Part shown: in pieces, positions 1-5,940 of the stretch
Layout: every line of letters starts with the position of its first letter
How positions within the stretch are numbered: the first letter of the stretch is position 1
NCBI GenBank assembly: GCA_034189755.1
Contig: JAXIHJ010000109.1
Location: 1 to 5,940, forward strand
DNA: 5,940 nt
Reading direction: 5' to 3'
Origin: JAXIHJ01 sp034189755
GTDB lineage: Bacteria; Planctomycetota; Phycisphaerae; SM23-33
Made by a program: the position numbers and the translations under genes
Notes under the pieces: model-generated
Told to the model about the DNA's origin: nothing
Database searches by the model: none
What the model saw: the letters and a program-made list of their open reading frames with translations, nothing else

Positions 1-432
1 ATGTGAAGTGTTTCTTTCAGTAAAATACCCTATTAAAACACCTGAAACCAATCCTATAACCGTTGCCAAGAATATCCCTAAATATATTTCTGGAGGGAGT
101 AAATATTTTGTAATAAAATATGCGGCAACTACTATTAATAAAGAACTACCATAAACACTTTTATTTAAGGCAAACATCAAATCTTTTACTTTTGCCTGCT
201 CATTATTTATTGAAACAAAGTAAATTCCTAATATAGAAAGCAAAGCACCCGCACTTGCTAAAATCATGGGGGCAGTTAAGAAATTCATTGCCCAGCTACT
301 ATCAATAAAAGATAAATGAGTTACTGCTGCTAATCCTAAGGCTGCTGTTGCCATTATTGAGCCCACAAAAGATTCATAAAGATCTGCTCCCATGCCAGCA
401 ACATCACCCACATTATCGCCTACATTATCTGC
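1..432 (-). CDS. hppA: Membrane-bound ion-pumping pyrophosphatase (HppA), internal fragment
   Basis: Reading the reverse complement from 432 down to 1 gives 144 codons with no stop and no start, so both ends of the gene are missing. The fragment opens with ADNVGDNVGDVAGMGADLYE (about 432 to 373). This is the signature Mg-pyrophosphate-binding loop of membrane H+/Na+-translocating pyrophosphatases, in which the Asp residues coordinate metal-PPi. It is followed by ESFVGS, several hydrophobic stretches that look like membrane helices, and GYFTERNTS, which matches the family's usual G-x-x-TE-x-xTS helix end. The family hydrolyses PPi to pump ions across the membrane and is usually 650-800 residues, so only about a fifth is here. 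The residue that separates K+-dependent from K+-independent types lies outside the fragment. Codons are AT-rich (many TTA, ATA, GAT), unlike everything after base 435. Just upstream of ADNV the family expects a hydrophobic residue (usually VIADNV), but the sequence gives Gln, so similarity stops at the join. Confidence 0.93.
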
Positions 433-437
433 TTGCC
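430..437. other. Chimeric junction between AT-rich and GC-rich DNA
   Basis: HppA similarity on the minus strand is intact to the Ala codon at 430-432, and the next codon upstream in that gene no longer fits. PgsB similarity on the plus strand begins at the Ala-Thr-Arg codons at 435-443, and the codon before (Leu) no longer fits. Base composition changes at the same point. Both genes lose their 5' parts, there is no terminal inverted repeat, and no transposase or integrase is visible. I infer a contig misassembly or an amplification chimera. A real rearrangement is possible but less likely, because both genes are essential-type or operon-leading genes broken mid-domain. Confidence 0.85.
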
Positions 438-1415
438 ACCCGCGTCATCCTGGAAGACGGCACGGAGCAGCCTTTTCCGCGTCAGGGGCCCGCCCGGCTC
501 GTCGAGCAAATCCGGGTATTTCGCATCGCCGCTGCGCACCGCGCCGACGCCTTAGTCCTGGAGTGCATGGCCCTGCAACCGCACCTTCAACATCTCAGCC
601 AGCGCCGGATAGTACAAGCCCATATCGCGGTCATCACCAACGTGCGACCCGACCATCTGGACGTGATGGGGCCGGATATGGACGACGTGGCGCTGGCCCT
701 GGCCGCTGTGGCGCCGCCGAATGGTATCCTGATTACCCGCCAGTCTTACTACGACGCCTTCTTCCGGCATATCTGCGCCGAAGAAAACTGCGAACTCCGT
801 CTGGTAAGCGACGATGATGTCCGCCGGATTCCGGATGCGCTTCTTGCGCGGTTTTGCTACCTTGAGCACGCGGAAAACGTCGCGATGGCTTTGGCGGTTT
901 GTCAGGCCGCCGGCGTGCCACGTGAGATTGCGATGGAGGGCATGGTTTGCGCCCGCCCCGATCCAGGCGCCCTTCGGGTCTACCGCGGTCAAACCGACCA
1001 GGGCCGATGGAACTTCGCTGCCGCCTTTGCGGCCAACGACCCCTTGTCCAGCATGATGTTGTGGGACCTGCTCATGCAGCGATATCCGGACCACACCAGG
1101 CGAATTCTGGTGGTCAACTGTCGAGCCGATCGGCTCGACCGCTCCAAGCAGCTCGGGCAGATGATGGCCCAGCATATCCAGGCCGACCTCTACGTGCTGG
1201 TCGGCATGGAAACACACACGGCGATGCGGCAGGCGCAACTGTCGGGCCTTGCACCGGAGCGCATAGTCGATATGGAAAAAGCAACGGCCCCGCAGGTATA
1301 CGAGTATCTGATGAAGTCGATCAAGGGAAACACCCTCTTAGTCGGCATTGGCAACATCCGGGGCCTTGGCGTGGAACTGTCCGAACGGTTTCAGAAAGCG
1401 GGGTCAGCCACATGA
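435..1415 (+). CDS. pgsB: Poly-gamma-glutamate synthase PgsB/CapB, 5'-truncated
   Basis: PgsB/CapB is the ATP-dependent amide ligase that joins glutamates through their gamma-carboxyl groups at the membrane. It belongs to the Mur-ligase-like fold. The authentic part is about 326 residues from ATRVILEDGTE (435 on) to the TGA at 1413-1415. Visible family motifs are GPARLVEQ, ECMALQP (561-581, with the conserved metal-binding Glu), ITNVRPDHLDVMGP around 651-671 (the Mur-ligase DHLD motif), PDPGAL, AANDP and NCRADRLDR (1116-1142). Bacillus PgsB has about 393 residues. The missing stretch is therefore about 66 residues: the N-terminal membrane helix and the P-loop (GxxGKST) that binds ATP. As present it could not be active. 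The frame stays open backwards to a TTG at 348, but those 29 codons are antisense pyrophosphatase sequence and not a real N-terminus. The stop overlaps the pgsC start. Confidence 0.93.
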   Translation, partial: ATRVILEDGTEQPFPRQGPARLVEQIRVFRIAAAHRADALVLECMALQPHLQHLSQRRIVQAHIAVITNVRPDHLDVMGPDMDDVALALAAVAPPNGILITRQSYYDAFFRHICAEENCELRLVSDDDVRRIPDALLARFCYLEHAENVAMALAVCQAAGVPREIAMEGMVCARPDPGALRVYRGQTDQGRWNFAAAFAANDPLSSMMLWDLLMQRYPDHTRRILVVNCRADRLDRSKQLGQMMAQHIQADLYVLVGMETHTAMRQAQLSGLAPERIVDMEKATAPQVYEYLMKSIKGNTLLVGIGNIRGLGVELSERFQKAGSAT

Positions 1416-1867
1416 TGATTGTTGAAGTAGCATTGGGTTTGGGGCTGTTCGTCAGCATCGCCTTCAGCGAACTGCTGGGTCTGGCCGCCGGCGGGATGGT
1501 GGTTCCGGGCTATCTTGCGATGGAGATCCAGTATCCGGGGCGGCTTATGATGACGTTTTTGTGCGCGATGCTGACCTATGTGCTCGTCCAGGCCGGTTCG
1601 CGATTTGCGCTGATTTACGGGCGACGGAGAACGGCGGCAACGATTCTGGTGGGATTTATCCTTCGCTATTTCATGCAAAACGCGGCCGCAGCGTATCTGC
1701 CGGTCGTCCCGGGTTCATTCGACATCATCGGTCACATCATACCGGGGCTAATCGCCATCTGGATGGCCAGGCAGGGAATCATCGAAACCATTTCCACGAG
1801 CGTCATGGCGGCGGTGGTTGTCCGCCTGTGCCTGATCCTGCTGGTTGGATGGGAGTGGATCTCATGA
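1412..1867 (+). CDS. pgsC: Poly-gamma-glutamate biosynthesis membrane protein PgsC/CapC
   Basis: This is a 151-residue hydrophobic protein, close to the usual length of about 149. It fits the PgsC/CapC family, the small integral-membrane partner of PgsB in polyglutamate polymerisation. Family signatures are GMVVPGYLA at residues 28-36, LIYGRRR at 67-73, PVVPG at 97-101 and IIPGLIA at 109-115. Hydrophobic segments lie at about 5-26, 45-62, 74-92, 105-119 and 128-147. The first ATG (1412) overlaps the pgsB stop as ATGA, and a second ATG follows at once (1415), giving 150 residues. The ATGA overlap favours 1412 and translational coupling, because only a weak purine run lies upstream (about 1394-1403). 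The gene ends in another ATGA overlap with the next gene. Family membership is secure. The precise role of PgsC in catalysis is not settled in the literature. Confidence 0.94.
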   Translation: MMIVEVALGLGLFVSIAFSELLGLAAGGMVVPGYLAMEIQYPGRLMMTFLCAMLTYVLVQAGSRFALIYGRRRTAATILVGFILRYFMQNAAAAYLPVVPGSFDIIGHIIPGLIAIWMARQGIIETISTSVMAAVVVRLCLILLVGWEWIS

Positions 1868-3003
1868 AATGGAGCCCCACACGTTCTTCCAAGGTTACGA
1901 TGATGTTTCTGACGATTTTGTCGCTTGGCGCCCTGGTCGTCTGCGAAGCGGTCAAGCATAAACAGACCCAGCCGCACCTGGACGAAAAGCTGGCCGCTGC
2001 CACAAAGATGCAGCAGGCAATCGACATCATCTCCCAGACGCGGGCCGCCGAAAGCTACGGGTTCGACCCGGAAACGGATCCGCGCCGGACGGGCCTGATC
2101 GGCCAGGAGTTCACCCCCATCACAAGCGACCGCGGCACCCTTAAGGCCAAACAGGTAGTCACCAATCCCAATTTCGCCGCCTTGGTCGTCCAAATGTTCA
2201 AGTCGGCCAAGCTGAAGAAAGGCGACACGGTAGCCGTTGCGTGGACCGGCTCGCTGCCGGGGGCGAACCTGGCGGTTCTTTCGGCTATTGAGACGCTCGA
2301 ACTCAAACCGATCATCATCACGTCCGTCGCGGCCAGCATTCACGGAGCCAACGACCCGTATATGACTTGGCTGGACATCGAAAGGCTCCTGGTGGATCAC
2401 GGCGTTTTTACGGCGCAGAGCGTGGCGGCGTCTTACGGCGCAGGCGAGGACACGGGCAAGGGGCTGGGCCAGACGGGCCGGAGTCTTATTAGGCTGGCCG
2501 TCCAGCGCGCCGGCATTACCTTCATCGACAAAGGAAAATTCTCCCGCCAGGTAGCCGAACGCATGAAAATCTACACCCAGCACGCACAAGGAGCACCAAT
2601 CAAGCTTTATGTCAACGTCGGGGGAGGATTGGGTTCGCTCGGGGCCAGGATCAACGGTTACCTCGCGCGCCCCGGATTCAACCGCTCCCTGCAGAAAGAG
2701 CGTTTCGGCCGTAACGGCACGATGACGATAATGGCCAAGAAAGGCGTGCCCGTCGTCCATATCAATTACATCGATCGGCTTTGCAAAAGGTACAAAATAC
2801 CGTTCGACCCGGCGGAGGACGTTACGCCGGGCCGGGGAGCGATGTTTCGCAGGTTGACATACAGACTCGATCTTGTAGCCGGCATCCTGGTCGGGCTGCT
2901 GATAACCTTCTTCATCACCATCCGCATCGACGTGCGACACTACACCCGCCGACGCCGGGATGCGTGGGAAAAAAGGACGTCTACCCTGTTCGCAAAATCC
3001 TGA
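1864..3003 (+). CDS. pgsW: Poly-gamma-glutamate system protein (PgsW-type)
   Basis: This 379-residue protein starts at the ATG in the ATGA overlap with pgsC. It has one N-terminal membrane helix (about 11-28), a long soluble middle, and a second helix at 335-355 followed by a short basic tail (HYTRRRRDAWEK). With both helices inserted, the middle would lie on the outer face of the membrane. Middle-domain motifs include QEFTPITSDRGTL, TGSLPGAN (128-135), the stretch SYGAGEDTGKGLG and a glycine-rich YVNVGGGLGSLG (249-260). The pattern and operon position match the 'poly-gamma-glutamate system protein' family found beside pgsBC in bacteria outside Bacillus. Its biochemical role is unknown. Assembly, export or retention of the polymer is an inference from context. 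It is not PgsA/CapA, because it shows no metallophosphatase motifs. The symbol pgsW is used by annotation pipelines for this family. Confidence 0.85.
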   Translation: MKWSPTRSSKVTMMFLTILSLGALVVCEAVKHKQTQPHLDEKLAAATKMQQAIDIISQTRAAESYGFDPETDPRRTGLIGQEFTPITSDRGTLKAKQVVTNPNFAALVVQMFKSAKLKKGDTVAVAWTGSLPGANLAVLSAIETLELKPIIITSVAASIHGANDPYMTWLDIERLLVDHGVFTAQSVAASYGAGEDTGKGLGQTGRSLIRLAVQRAGITFIDKGKFSRQVAERMKIYTQHAQGAPIKLYVNVGGGLGSLGARINGYLARPGFNRSLQKERFGRNGTMTIMAKKGVPVVHINYIDRLCKRYKIPFDPAEDVTPGRGAMFRRLTYRLDLVAGILVGLLITFFITIRIDVRHYTRRRRDAWEKRTSTLFAKS

Positions 3004-3072
3004 AAAGGGCGAAGGCTGAGATACCGCCCCCGAAAAATACGCCGAAATCTCCACCGGAAAGGTACACCACGC
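3004..3072 (+). other. Gap between the pgs operon and the UROD-like gene
   Basis: These 69 bp separate the pgsW stop from the next start. They contain a weak potential stem (GGGCG 3007-3011 with CGCCC 3025-3029, 13-base loop) without a following T-run, so it is not a convincing terminator. The second half is the first copy of the 32-bp leader repeat. No promoter with both -35 and -10 boxes can be recognised, so read-through from pgsW remains possible. Confidence 0.5.
3031..3062 (+). repeat. Leader repeat copy 1 (upstream of UROD-like gene)
   Basis: This 32-base block ends in CCGGAAAGG and matches the block at 4153-4184 at 28 of 32 positions without gaps. The differences are at block positions 7, 8, 21 and 23. 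The AAAGG end serves as the Shine-Dalgarno, 10 bases before the ATG at 3073. The block's frame that would read TPKSPPER has no start of its own and is out of frame with the downstream gene, so this copy is not an N-terminal coding segment. Confidence 0.8.
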
Positions 3073-4134
3073 ATGGGCAGGTCGCGAGCCAAAAAAGCGC
3101 TGAGATTCGAGCCGACGGACATGATCCCGTCCATGGAGTTTATCACCGGCCTGTCGGCCGAGAATCTGCTGGCCGTTACCGGCGTCGACCCGCGGGCCGA
3201 GTTCCACGGCTGCATGTTGAAACTAATCGAACGGATGCAGCTGGACATCAACGGCCCGCTTCCCGGCCTGGACGAACTGGCCGGCCCGTTAGAGGCCGCT
3301 GAGACTTCCGGCCAGGAAGACTGGGGACTGACCAAAGGCGACCAGGTCGCAGACGGAGCGCGGCAGTCGCTGCGGTTCGACGGGCCTGAAGACGTGCTGA
3401 AGTTCGAGCCGCTGGCCTGGGACAGCCGCAGCGAGGCCGAGCTCTTGGAGCAGTTCAAGGCCGACCACCGCCGCAACGTCGAGATGTTCGGCCGGCGGTG
3501 CGTAGCAGAAGAAGACATCTACACGACGCTTTTCCACTGGTGCATCGACACGTTCGGCTGGGAGAACTTCATGCTCGCCGCCGGCGACGACGAGAAGCGA
3601 TTCGAGGAGATTCTGCTCCAGTTCAAGGAGCTTTCCATCCGGCGGACGCGGGCCTGGGCGAAGGTGGACGAGTTGGAATTTTTCATCTGCCACGACGACT
3701 TGTGCATGACCAGCGGGCCGGTGTTCAGGCCCGACTGGTATCGCAAATACATCTTCCCGCACTACGCGGACATCTGGTCGCCGGTCAAGGCCGCGGGCGT
3801 ACCGGTCGTCTTCGCATCGGACGGCAATTACATGCCGCTGGCCGACGATATCGCCGCCTGCGGGCCGGACGGGCTGTTTTTTGACCACACGATGGACCTC
3901 TCGGCAATGGTGAAAAAGTTCGGTGGCGGCAAGCTGCTGTTCGGCGGCCCGGACGTCCGTGTGCTTACATTCGGCAGCACCGACGACGTCGCCGCTGAGC
4001 TTCGCCGCGTATTCGAGGCGACCGCCGGCGTGAAGGGTTATTTCTTTTGCACGGCCGGCAGCCTGACGCATAATATCCCTCTGGCCAATCTGGAAACTTA
4101 CATCAGACTCAGCGGCGAGCTGCGCGCCGGCTAA
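3073..4134 (+). CDS. Uroporphyrinogen-decarboxylase-superfamily protein (not HemE)
   Basis: This 353-residue protein has the UROD / cobamide-dependent methyltransferase TIM-barrel layout. It begins with KKALRFEPTDMIP, the family's usual opening strand, and contains a DD pair in CHDDLCMTSG (208-209), PDWYRKYIFPHYADIW, FASDGN (247-252), a barrel strand ending LLFGGPDV and a C-terminal NIPLANLETYI. True HemE has a Met-Arg-Gln-Ala-Gly-Arg substrate loop near the N-terminus, which is absent. Methylcobamide:CoM methyltransferases (MtaA/MtbA) hold zinc through His-x-Cys and a later Cys. By my unaided alignment those places here are Ala248, Asp250 and about Gly329, so zinc-dependent thiol methylation is doubtful. 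Function is unassigned: a divergent methyltransferase or a demethylating/binding role is possible. The start is fixed by AAAGG 10 bases upstream. The next gene follows after 59 bp. Confidence 0.85.
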   Translation: MGRSRAKKALRFEPTDMIPSMEFITGLSAENLLAVTGVDPRAEFHGCMLKLIERMQLDINGPLPGLDELAGPLEAAETSGQEDWGLTKGDQVADGARQSLRFDGPEDVLKFEPLAWDSRSEAELLEQFKADHRRNVEMFGRRCVAEEDIYTTLFHWCIDTFGWENFMLAAGDDEKRFEEILLQFKELSIRRTRAWAKVDELEFFICHDDLCMTSGPVFRPDWYRKYIFPHYADIWSPVKAAGVPVVFASDGNYMPLADDIAACGPDGLFFDHTMDLSAMVKKFGGGKLLFGGPDVRVLTFGSTDDVAAELRRVFEATAGVKGYFFCTAGSLTHNIPLANLETYIRLSGELRAG

Positions 4135-4152
4135 AACGCCGGATGCCAGCCA

Positions 4153-4184
4153 CGAAAACGACGCCGAAATCTTCGCCGGAAAGG
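4153..4184 (+). repeat. Leader repeat copy 2 (upstream of CreD-like gene)
   Basis: This is the second copy of the 32-base leader, 28 of 32 identical to 3031-3062. It ends in GGAAAGG and runs into AAGGAG (4181-4186), a strong Shine-Dalgarno 7 bases before the ATG at 4194. A small CGAA/TTCG hairpin (4165-4168 with 4172-4175) can form here, but copy 1 cannot form it, so primary sequence rather than that fold is what is shared. The block lies just downstream of the UROD-like stop, inside the 59-bp gap. Confidence 0.8.
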
Positions 4185-4186
4185 AG
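4181..4186 (+). promoter_or_regulatory. Shine-Dalgarno deciding the CreD-like start
   Basis: AAGGAG sits 7 bases before the ATG at 4194. An in-frame ATG at 4143 would add 17 residues that cover the repeated leader and has no purine-rich site before it, so 4194 is preferred. It also places the membrane helix at residues 5-25, as expected for CreD proteins. Confidence 0.85.
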
Positions 4187-4193
4187 TATCGAC

Positions 4194-5501
4194 ATGAGCG
4201 TGCTTCGATTCTTTGTGATTATTCTGATTTTCGCCGTCGTAAGTCTTGCGTGGATGATTCTAGGCGGGTCTATATGGGCGCGGACGGAGATGCTGGACAG
4301 CTCGCTTTCACGAGAGATGAACAGTCTGATCGGGCCGAAAGTGCTGGTCCAGCCTTCGCCCTACTGGTCGCCAAAACCCAACACCCGGCGCAGCCAGTCC
4401 GGAGCGGTCGCGCCGGCGGCCGGCACCGTCGCAGCCGACATCAAACACGCCGACAGATACAAGGGGCTGCTCTGGTTCAGCACCTTCACGGTGGACTTTT
4501 CAGCCAGCTACACCATCCCCGCCGACCCGACGCTGCGCAGGCCGCGAGGCCTGTTCGCCCCGGCCCCGAAAGCCGAGGGTTTTTTCATATTCCCGCTGCC
4601 GGCCGGCGTAACGTCCTATAACGATTTGACAATCGCCGTCAACGGCAAGGCCGTGCCCGTTGCCGCTGCGGAAATCGCCGCCGGCAAAATTTCCGTGCCG
4701 CTGGAACGGACCGCCGAGCAGGTCGTAACCGTCCGCTACGTTACCAGCGGGCAGGAAGTTTGGCTCTATTCGCCGGCCGAGGCTCCCTATTCCTCGTCAT
4801 GCCGCTACGACGACGTTGTGCCGTCGGGCAACGTGTTAAGCGAGCTGAAAAACTTCTCGCTGACCGTAACGACGGACTTTGTTGACATAGACTACCCCAG
4901 GGGCACGCGCAGCCCCAACGCCCCGGCCAAACGCCACAAGAACGGAATGAGCGCCGCGTGGCAATACGCCAACGCCCTGACCAGCCAGTCAATGGGCATC
5001 GTCATGCCCAGGCGAACCAACGCCGGGCCGATTACCGCGAGGATGAGTTTCTTCGCGCCGGTCAGCCTGTTTCTTTTCTTTATCGTGCTGTTCGTCGTGG
5101 TGGTGCGCAGAAAGATCGCCCTGCACCCGATGCACTATTTGTTCATCGCGGCGGGATTTTTCGCGTTCCACATCCTGATGGCGTACCTGGCTGACCTGGT
5201 CATCATCCATGTGGCGTTCTGGATCGCCGCCGCCGTTAGTGTCTTTCTGGTCGTCAGCTACCTGCGCCTGGTCGCCGGCGTGAAGTTCGCGGTCTTCCAG
5301 GCGAGCCTGGCGCAGTTGGTATATCTGGTGGGCTTCTCGTACGCGTTTTTCTGGGTCGGGCGAACCGGTCTGACCGTCACCATCGGCGCAGTGGTAACTT
5401 TGTTCATACTTATGCAGGCGACCGGGCGGCTGAATTGGGGCGAGGCCTTCAAACGGCCCGACCGGCCTGCCCCAACGCCCCCACCGCCACAGAACTCATA
5501 G
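4194..5501 (+). CDS. CreD-like inner-membrane protein
   Basis: This 435-residue protein resembles the CreD family (E. coli CreD has about 450). One N-terminal membrane helix (about 5-25) is followed by a soluble, probably periplasmic, region of about 250 residues rich in beta-type sequence. A C-terminal bundle of about six hydrophobic segments begins near residue 284. Within it are the recognisable HPMHYLFIAAGFF (HPMHY 311-315), then AYLADLV, VSYLRLV and a closing TGRLNW (413-415), corresponding to the family's conserved membrane half. The tail is proline-rich (PAPTPPPP). In E. coli, creD is regulated by the CreBC two-component system and its overproduction gives colicin E2 tolerance. The molecular function is unknown, and no creB or creC is present here. 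Residues about 50-80 are low in conservation with the family as I remember it. The stop lies 16 bp before the next start. Confidence 0.82.
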   Translation: MSVLRFFVIILIFAVVSLAWMILGGSIWARTEMLDSSLSREMNSLIGPKVLVQPSPYWSPKPNTRRSQSGAVAPAAGTVAADIKHADRYKGLLWFSTFTVDFSASYTIPADPTLRRPRGLFAPAPKAEGFFIFPLPAGVTSYNDLTIAVNGKAVPVAAAEIAAGKISVPLERTAEQVVTVRYVTSGQEVWLYSPAEAPYSSSCRYDDVVPSGNVLSELKNFSLTVTTDFVDIDYPRGTRSPNAPAKRHKNGMSAAWQYANALTSQSMGIVMPRRTNAGPITARMSFFAPVSLFLFFIVLFVVVVRRKIALHPMHYLFIAAGFFAFHILMAYLADLVIIHVAFWIAAAVSVFLVVSYLRLVAGVKFAVFQASLAQLVYLVGFSYAFFWVGRTGLTVTIGAVVTLFILMQATGRLNWGEAFKRPDRPAPTPPPPQNS

Positions 5502-5505
5502 CGCC

Positions 5506-5510
5506 GAGGA
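5506..5510 (+). promoter_or_regulatory. Shine-Dalgarno deciding a GTG start
   Basis: GAGGA lies 7 bases before the GTG at 5518. The nearby ATG at 5526 is in another frame, and no in-frame ATG begins a plausible N-terminus, so the GTG is the likely start. Confidence 0.75.
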
Positions 5511-5517
5511 CATCGCA

Positions 5518-5940
5518 GTGCCGCAATGGTTTGGAAAAGCATATAAAGGATTGCATCTGGACTTCCACACGCCGGAGTTTCTGCCGGATGCGATTGTGAA
5601 CTTCGATCCGGACCGCTGGGCGGCTAACATCGTCCGCAGCGGCGCCGACTACGCGAACATCTTCGCCAAGTGCCATTACGGCATCAGCTATTACCGCACC
5701 GCCGTCGGCCACATTCACTCAGGCCTGAAGGCGGACCTGCTCGGCGAGCTGACCAGCCGGCTGAAGGCCGCAGGGGTCGGCGTGGTGGCGTACTACTCGG
5801 TCAACACCGACCTGCGGGCATCGCTGGAGCATCCCGACTGGACGCAGGTCGATGCCGCCGGCAAGCCCCTGCTGACCGAAGGCCGCTGGCGCGACGTCTG
5901 CTTCAATTCGCCGTACTTCCGGCAACTGATGCTGCCGCAG
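5518..5940 (+). CDS. Putative glycoside hydrolase (GHL6-like TIM barrel), 3' truncated
   Basis: There are 141 codons from the GTG to the window edge without a stop. The sequence opens like the first strands of a (beta/alpha)8 hydrolase barrel: GLHLDFHTPEF (about residues 11-21), then FDPDRWAANIVRSGADY, FAKCHYGISYYRT, a helix LLGELTSRLKAAGV, VVAYYSVNTD, then HPDWTQVDAAGK and CFNSPYFRQL. This arrangement (FHTPE, then KCHxGxSYY, then YYSV, then HPxW) matches the hypothetical glycosyl hydrolase 6 group (Pfam GHL6). That group is often found in long proteins with a beta-galactosidase-trimerisation-like domain and is related to alpha-L-fucosidase-type barrels. There is no signal peptide at the N-terminus, so as written it looks cytoplasmic. 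The catalytic residues normally lie beyond this fragment, so substrate cannot be inferred. Its 16-bp spacing from the CreD-like gene suggests co-transcription. Confidence 0.75.
   Translation, partial: MPQWFGKAYKGLHLDFHTPEFLPDAIVNFDPDRWAANIVRSGADYANIFAKCHYGISYYRTAVGHIHSGLKADLLGELTSRLKAAGVGVVAYYSVNTDLRASLEHPDWTQVDAAGKPLLTEGRWRDVCFNSPYFRQLMLPQ

Noticed and set aside
430..437. Mobile-element or phage insertion as the cause of the composition change
   Set aside because: No inverted repeats, target duplication, tRNA attachment site, transposase or integrase is visible. Two coding frames abut directly.
2854..2882. TTGACA-like -35 box near the end of pgsW
   Set aside because: No matching -10 box lies at 16-18 bases and it falls within coding sequence. 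A similar TTGACA at about 4626 was rejected for the same reasons.
3007..3029. Possible terminator hairpin after pgsW
   Set aside because: Only a 5-bp stem with a 13-base loop and no T-run after it, so too weak to call.
1732..3207. Very long minus-strand open frame (491 codons) opposite pgsC and pgsW
   Set aside because: It is antisense to two well-supported genes. Its translation is Arg/Gly/His-rich with no family motif, as expected for an open frame opposite GC-rich coding DNA.
3289..4071. Minus-strand open frame of 260 codons opposite the UROD-like gene
   Set aside because: It is a shadow of a plus-strand gene with clear family motifs. It has no ribosome-binding site and no recognisable domain.
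4143..4193. Upstream ATG at 4143 as the start of the CreD-like protein
   Set aside because: It has no Shine-Dalgarno, and the added 17 residues are the translated leader repeat. AAGGAG before 4194 fits better.

Overview
The window joins two unrelated pieces of DNA. Bases 1 to about 432 are AT-rich and carry, on the minus strand, an internal fragment (144 codons, open at both ends) of a membrane-bound proton/sodium-pumping pyrophosphatase (HppA family). From about base 435 the sequence turns GC-rich, with codons mostly ending in G or C. It then runs as one plus-strand gene series to the end of the window. HppA similarity and PgsB similarity stop within a few bases of each other, and each gene has lost its 5' part. 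The join is therefore best read as a chimera from assembly or amplification, not a natural gene arrangement. Anything inferred from the pyrophosphatase lying next to the rest is unsafe.

The GC-rich part has two blocks. First comes pgsB (5'-truncated), pgsC and a third gene of the pgsW / 'poly-gamma-glutamate system protein' type. These are linked by two 4-base ATGA stop/start overlaps and form a compact poly-gamma-glutamate synthesis operon: a Mur-ligase-like amide ligase, a small multipass membrane subunit, and a protein with a membrane anchor at each end. No pgsA/capA gene follows within the window.

After a 69-bp gap come a uroporphyrinogen-decarboxylase-superfamily protein (not HemE), a CreD-like inner-membrane protein and the start of a putative glycoside hydrolase (GHL6-like TIM barrel) cut by the window end. 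The UROD-like and CreD-like genes are each preceded by the same 32-bp leader (28 of 32 identical) ending in the Shine-Dalgarno sequence. This is the least explained non-coding feature of the window.

The GC-rich organism cannot be named from this sequence. A PVC-group bacterium (Planctomycetota, Lentisphaerota or similar) or a comparable uncultured Gram-negative lineage would fit the divergent UROD-family protein, the GHL6-like hydrolase and a pgsBC operon with a third gene, but this is inference. The AT-rich fragment looks to come from a different bacterium. I see no RNA genes, CRISPR array, insertion sequence or convincing terminator. I see no new multi-gene system that the sequence itself demonstrates.
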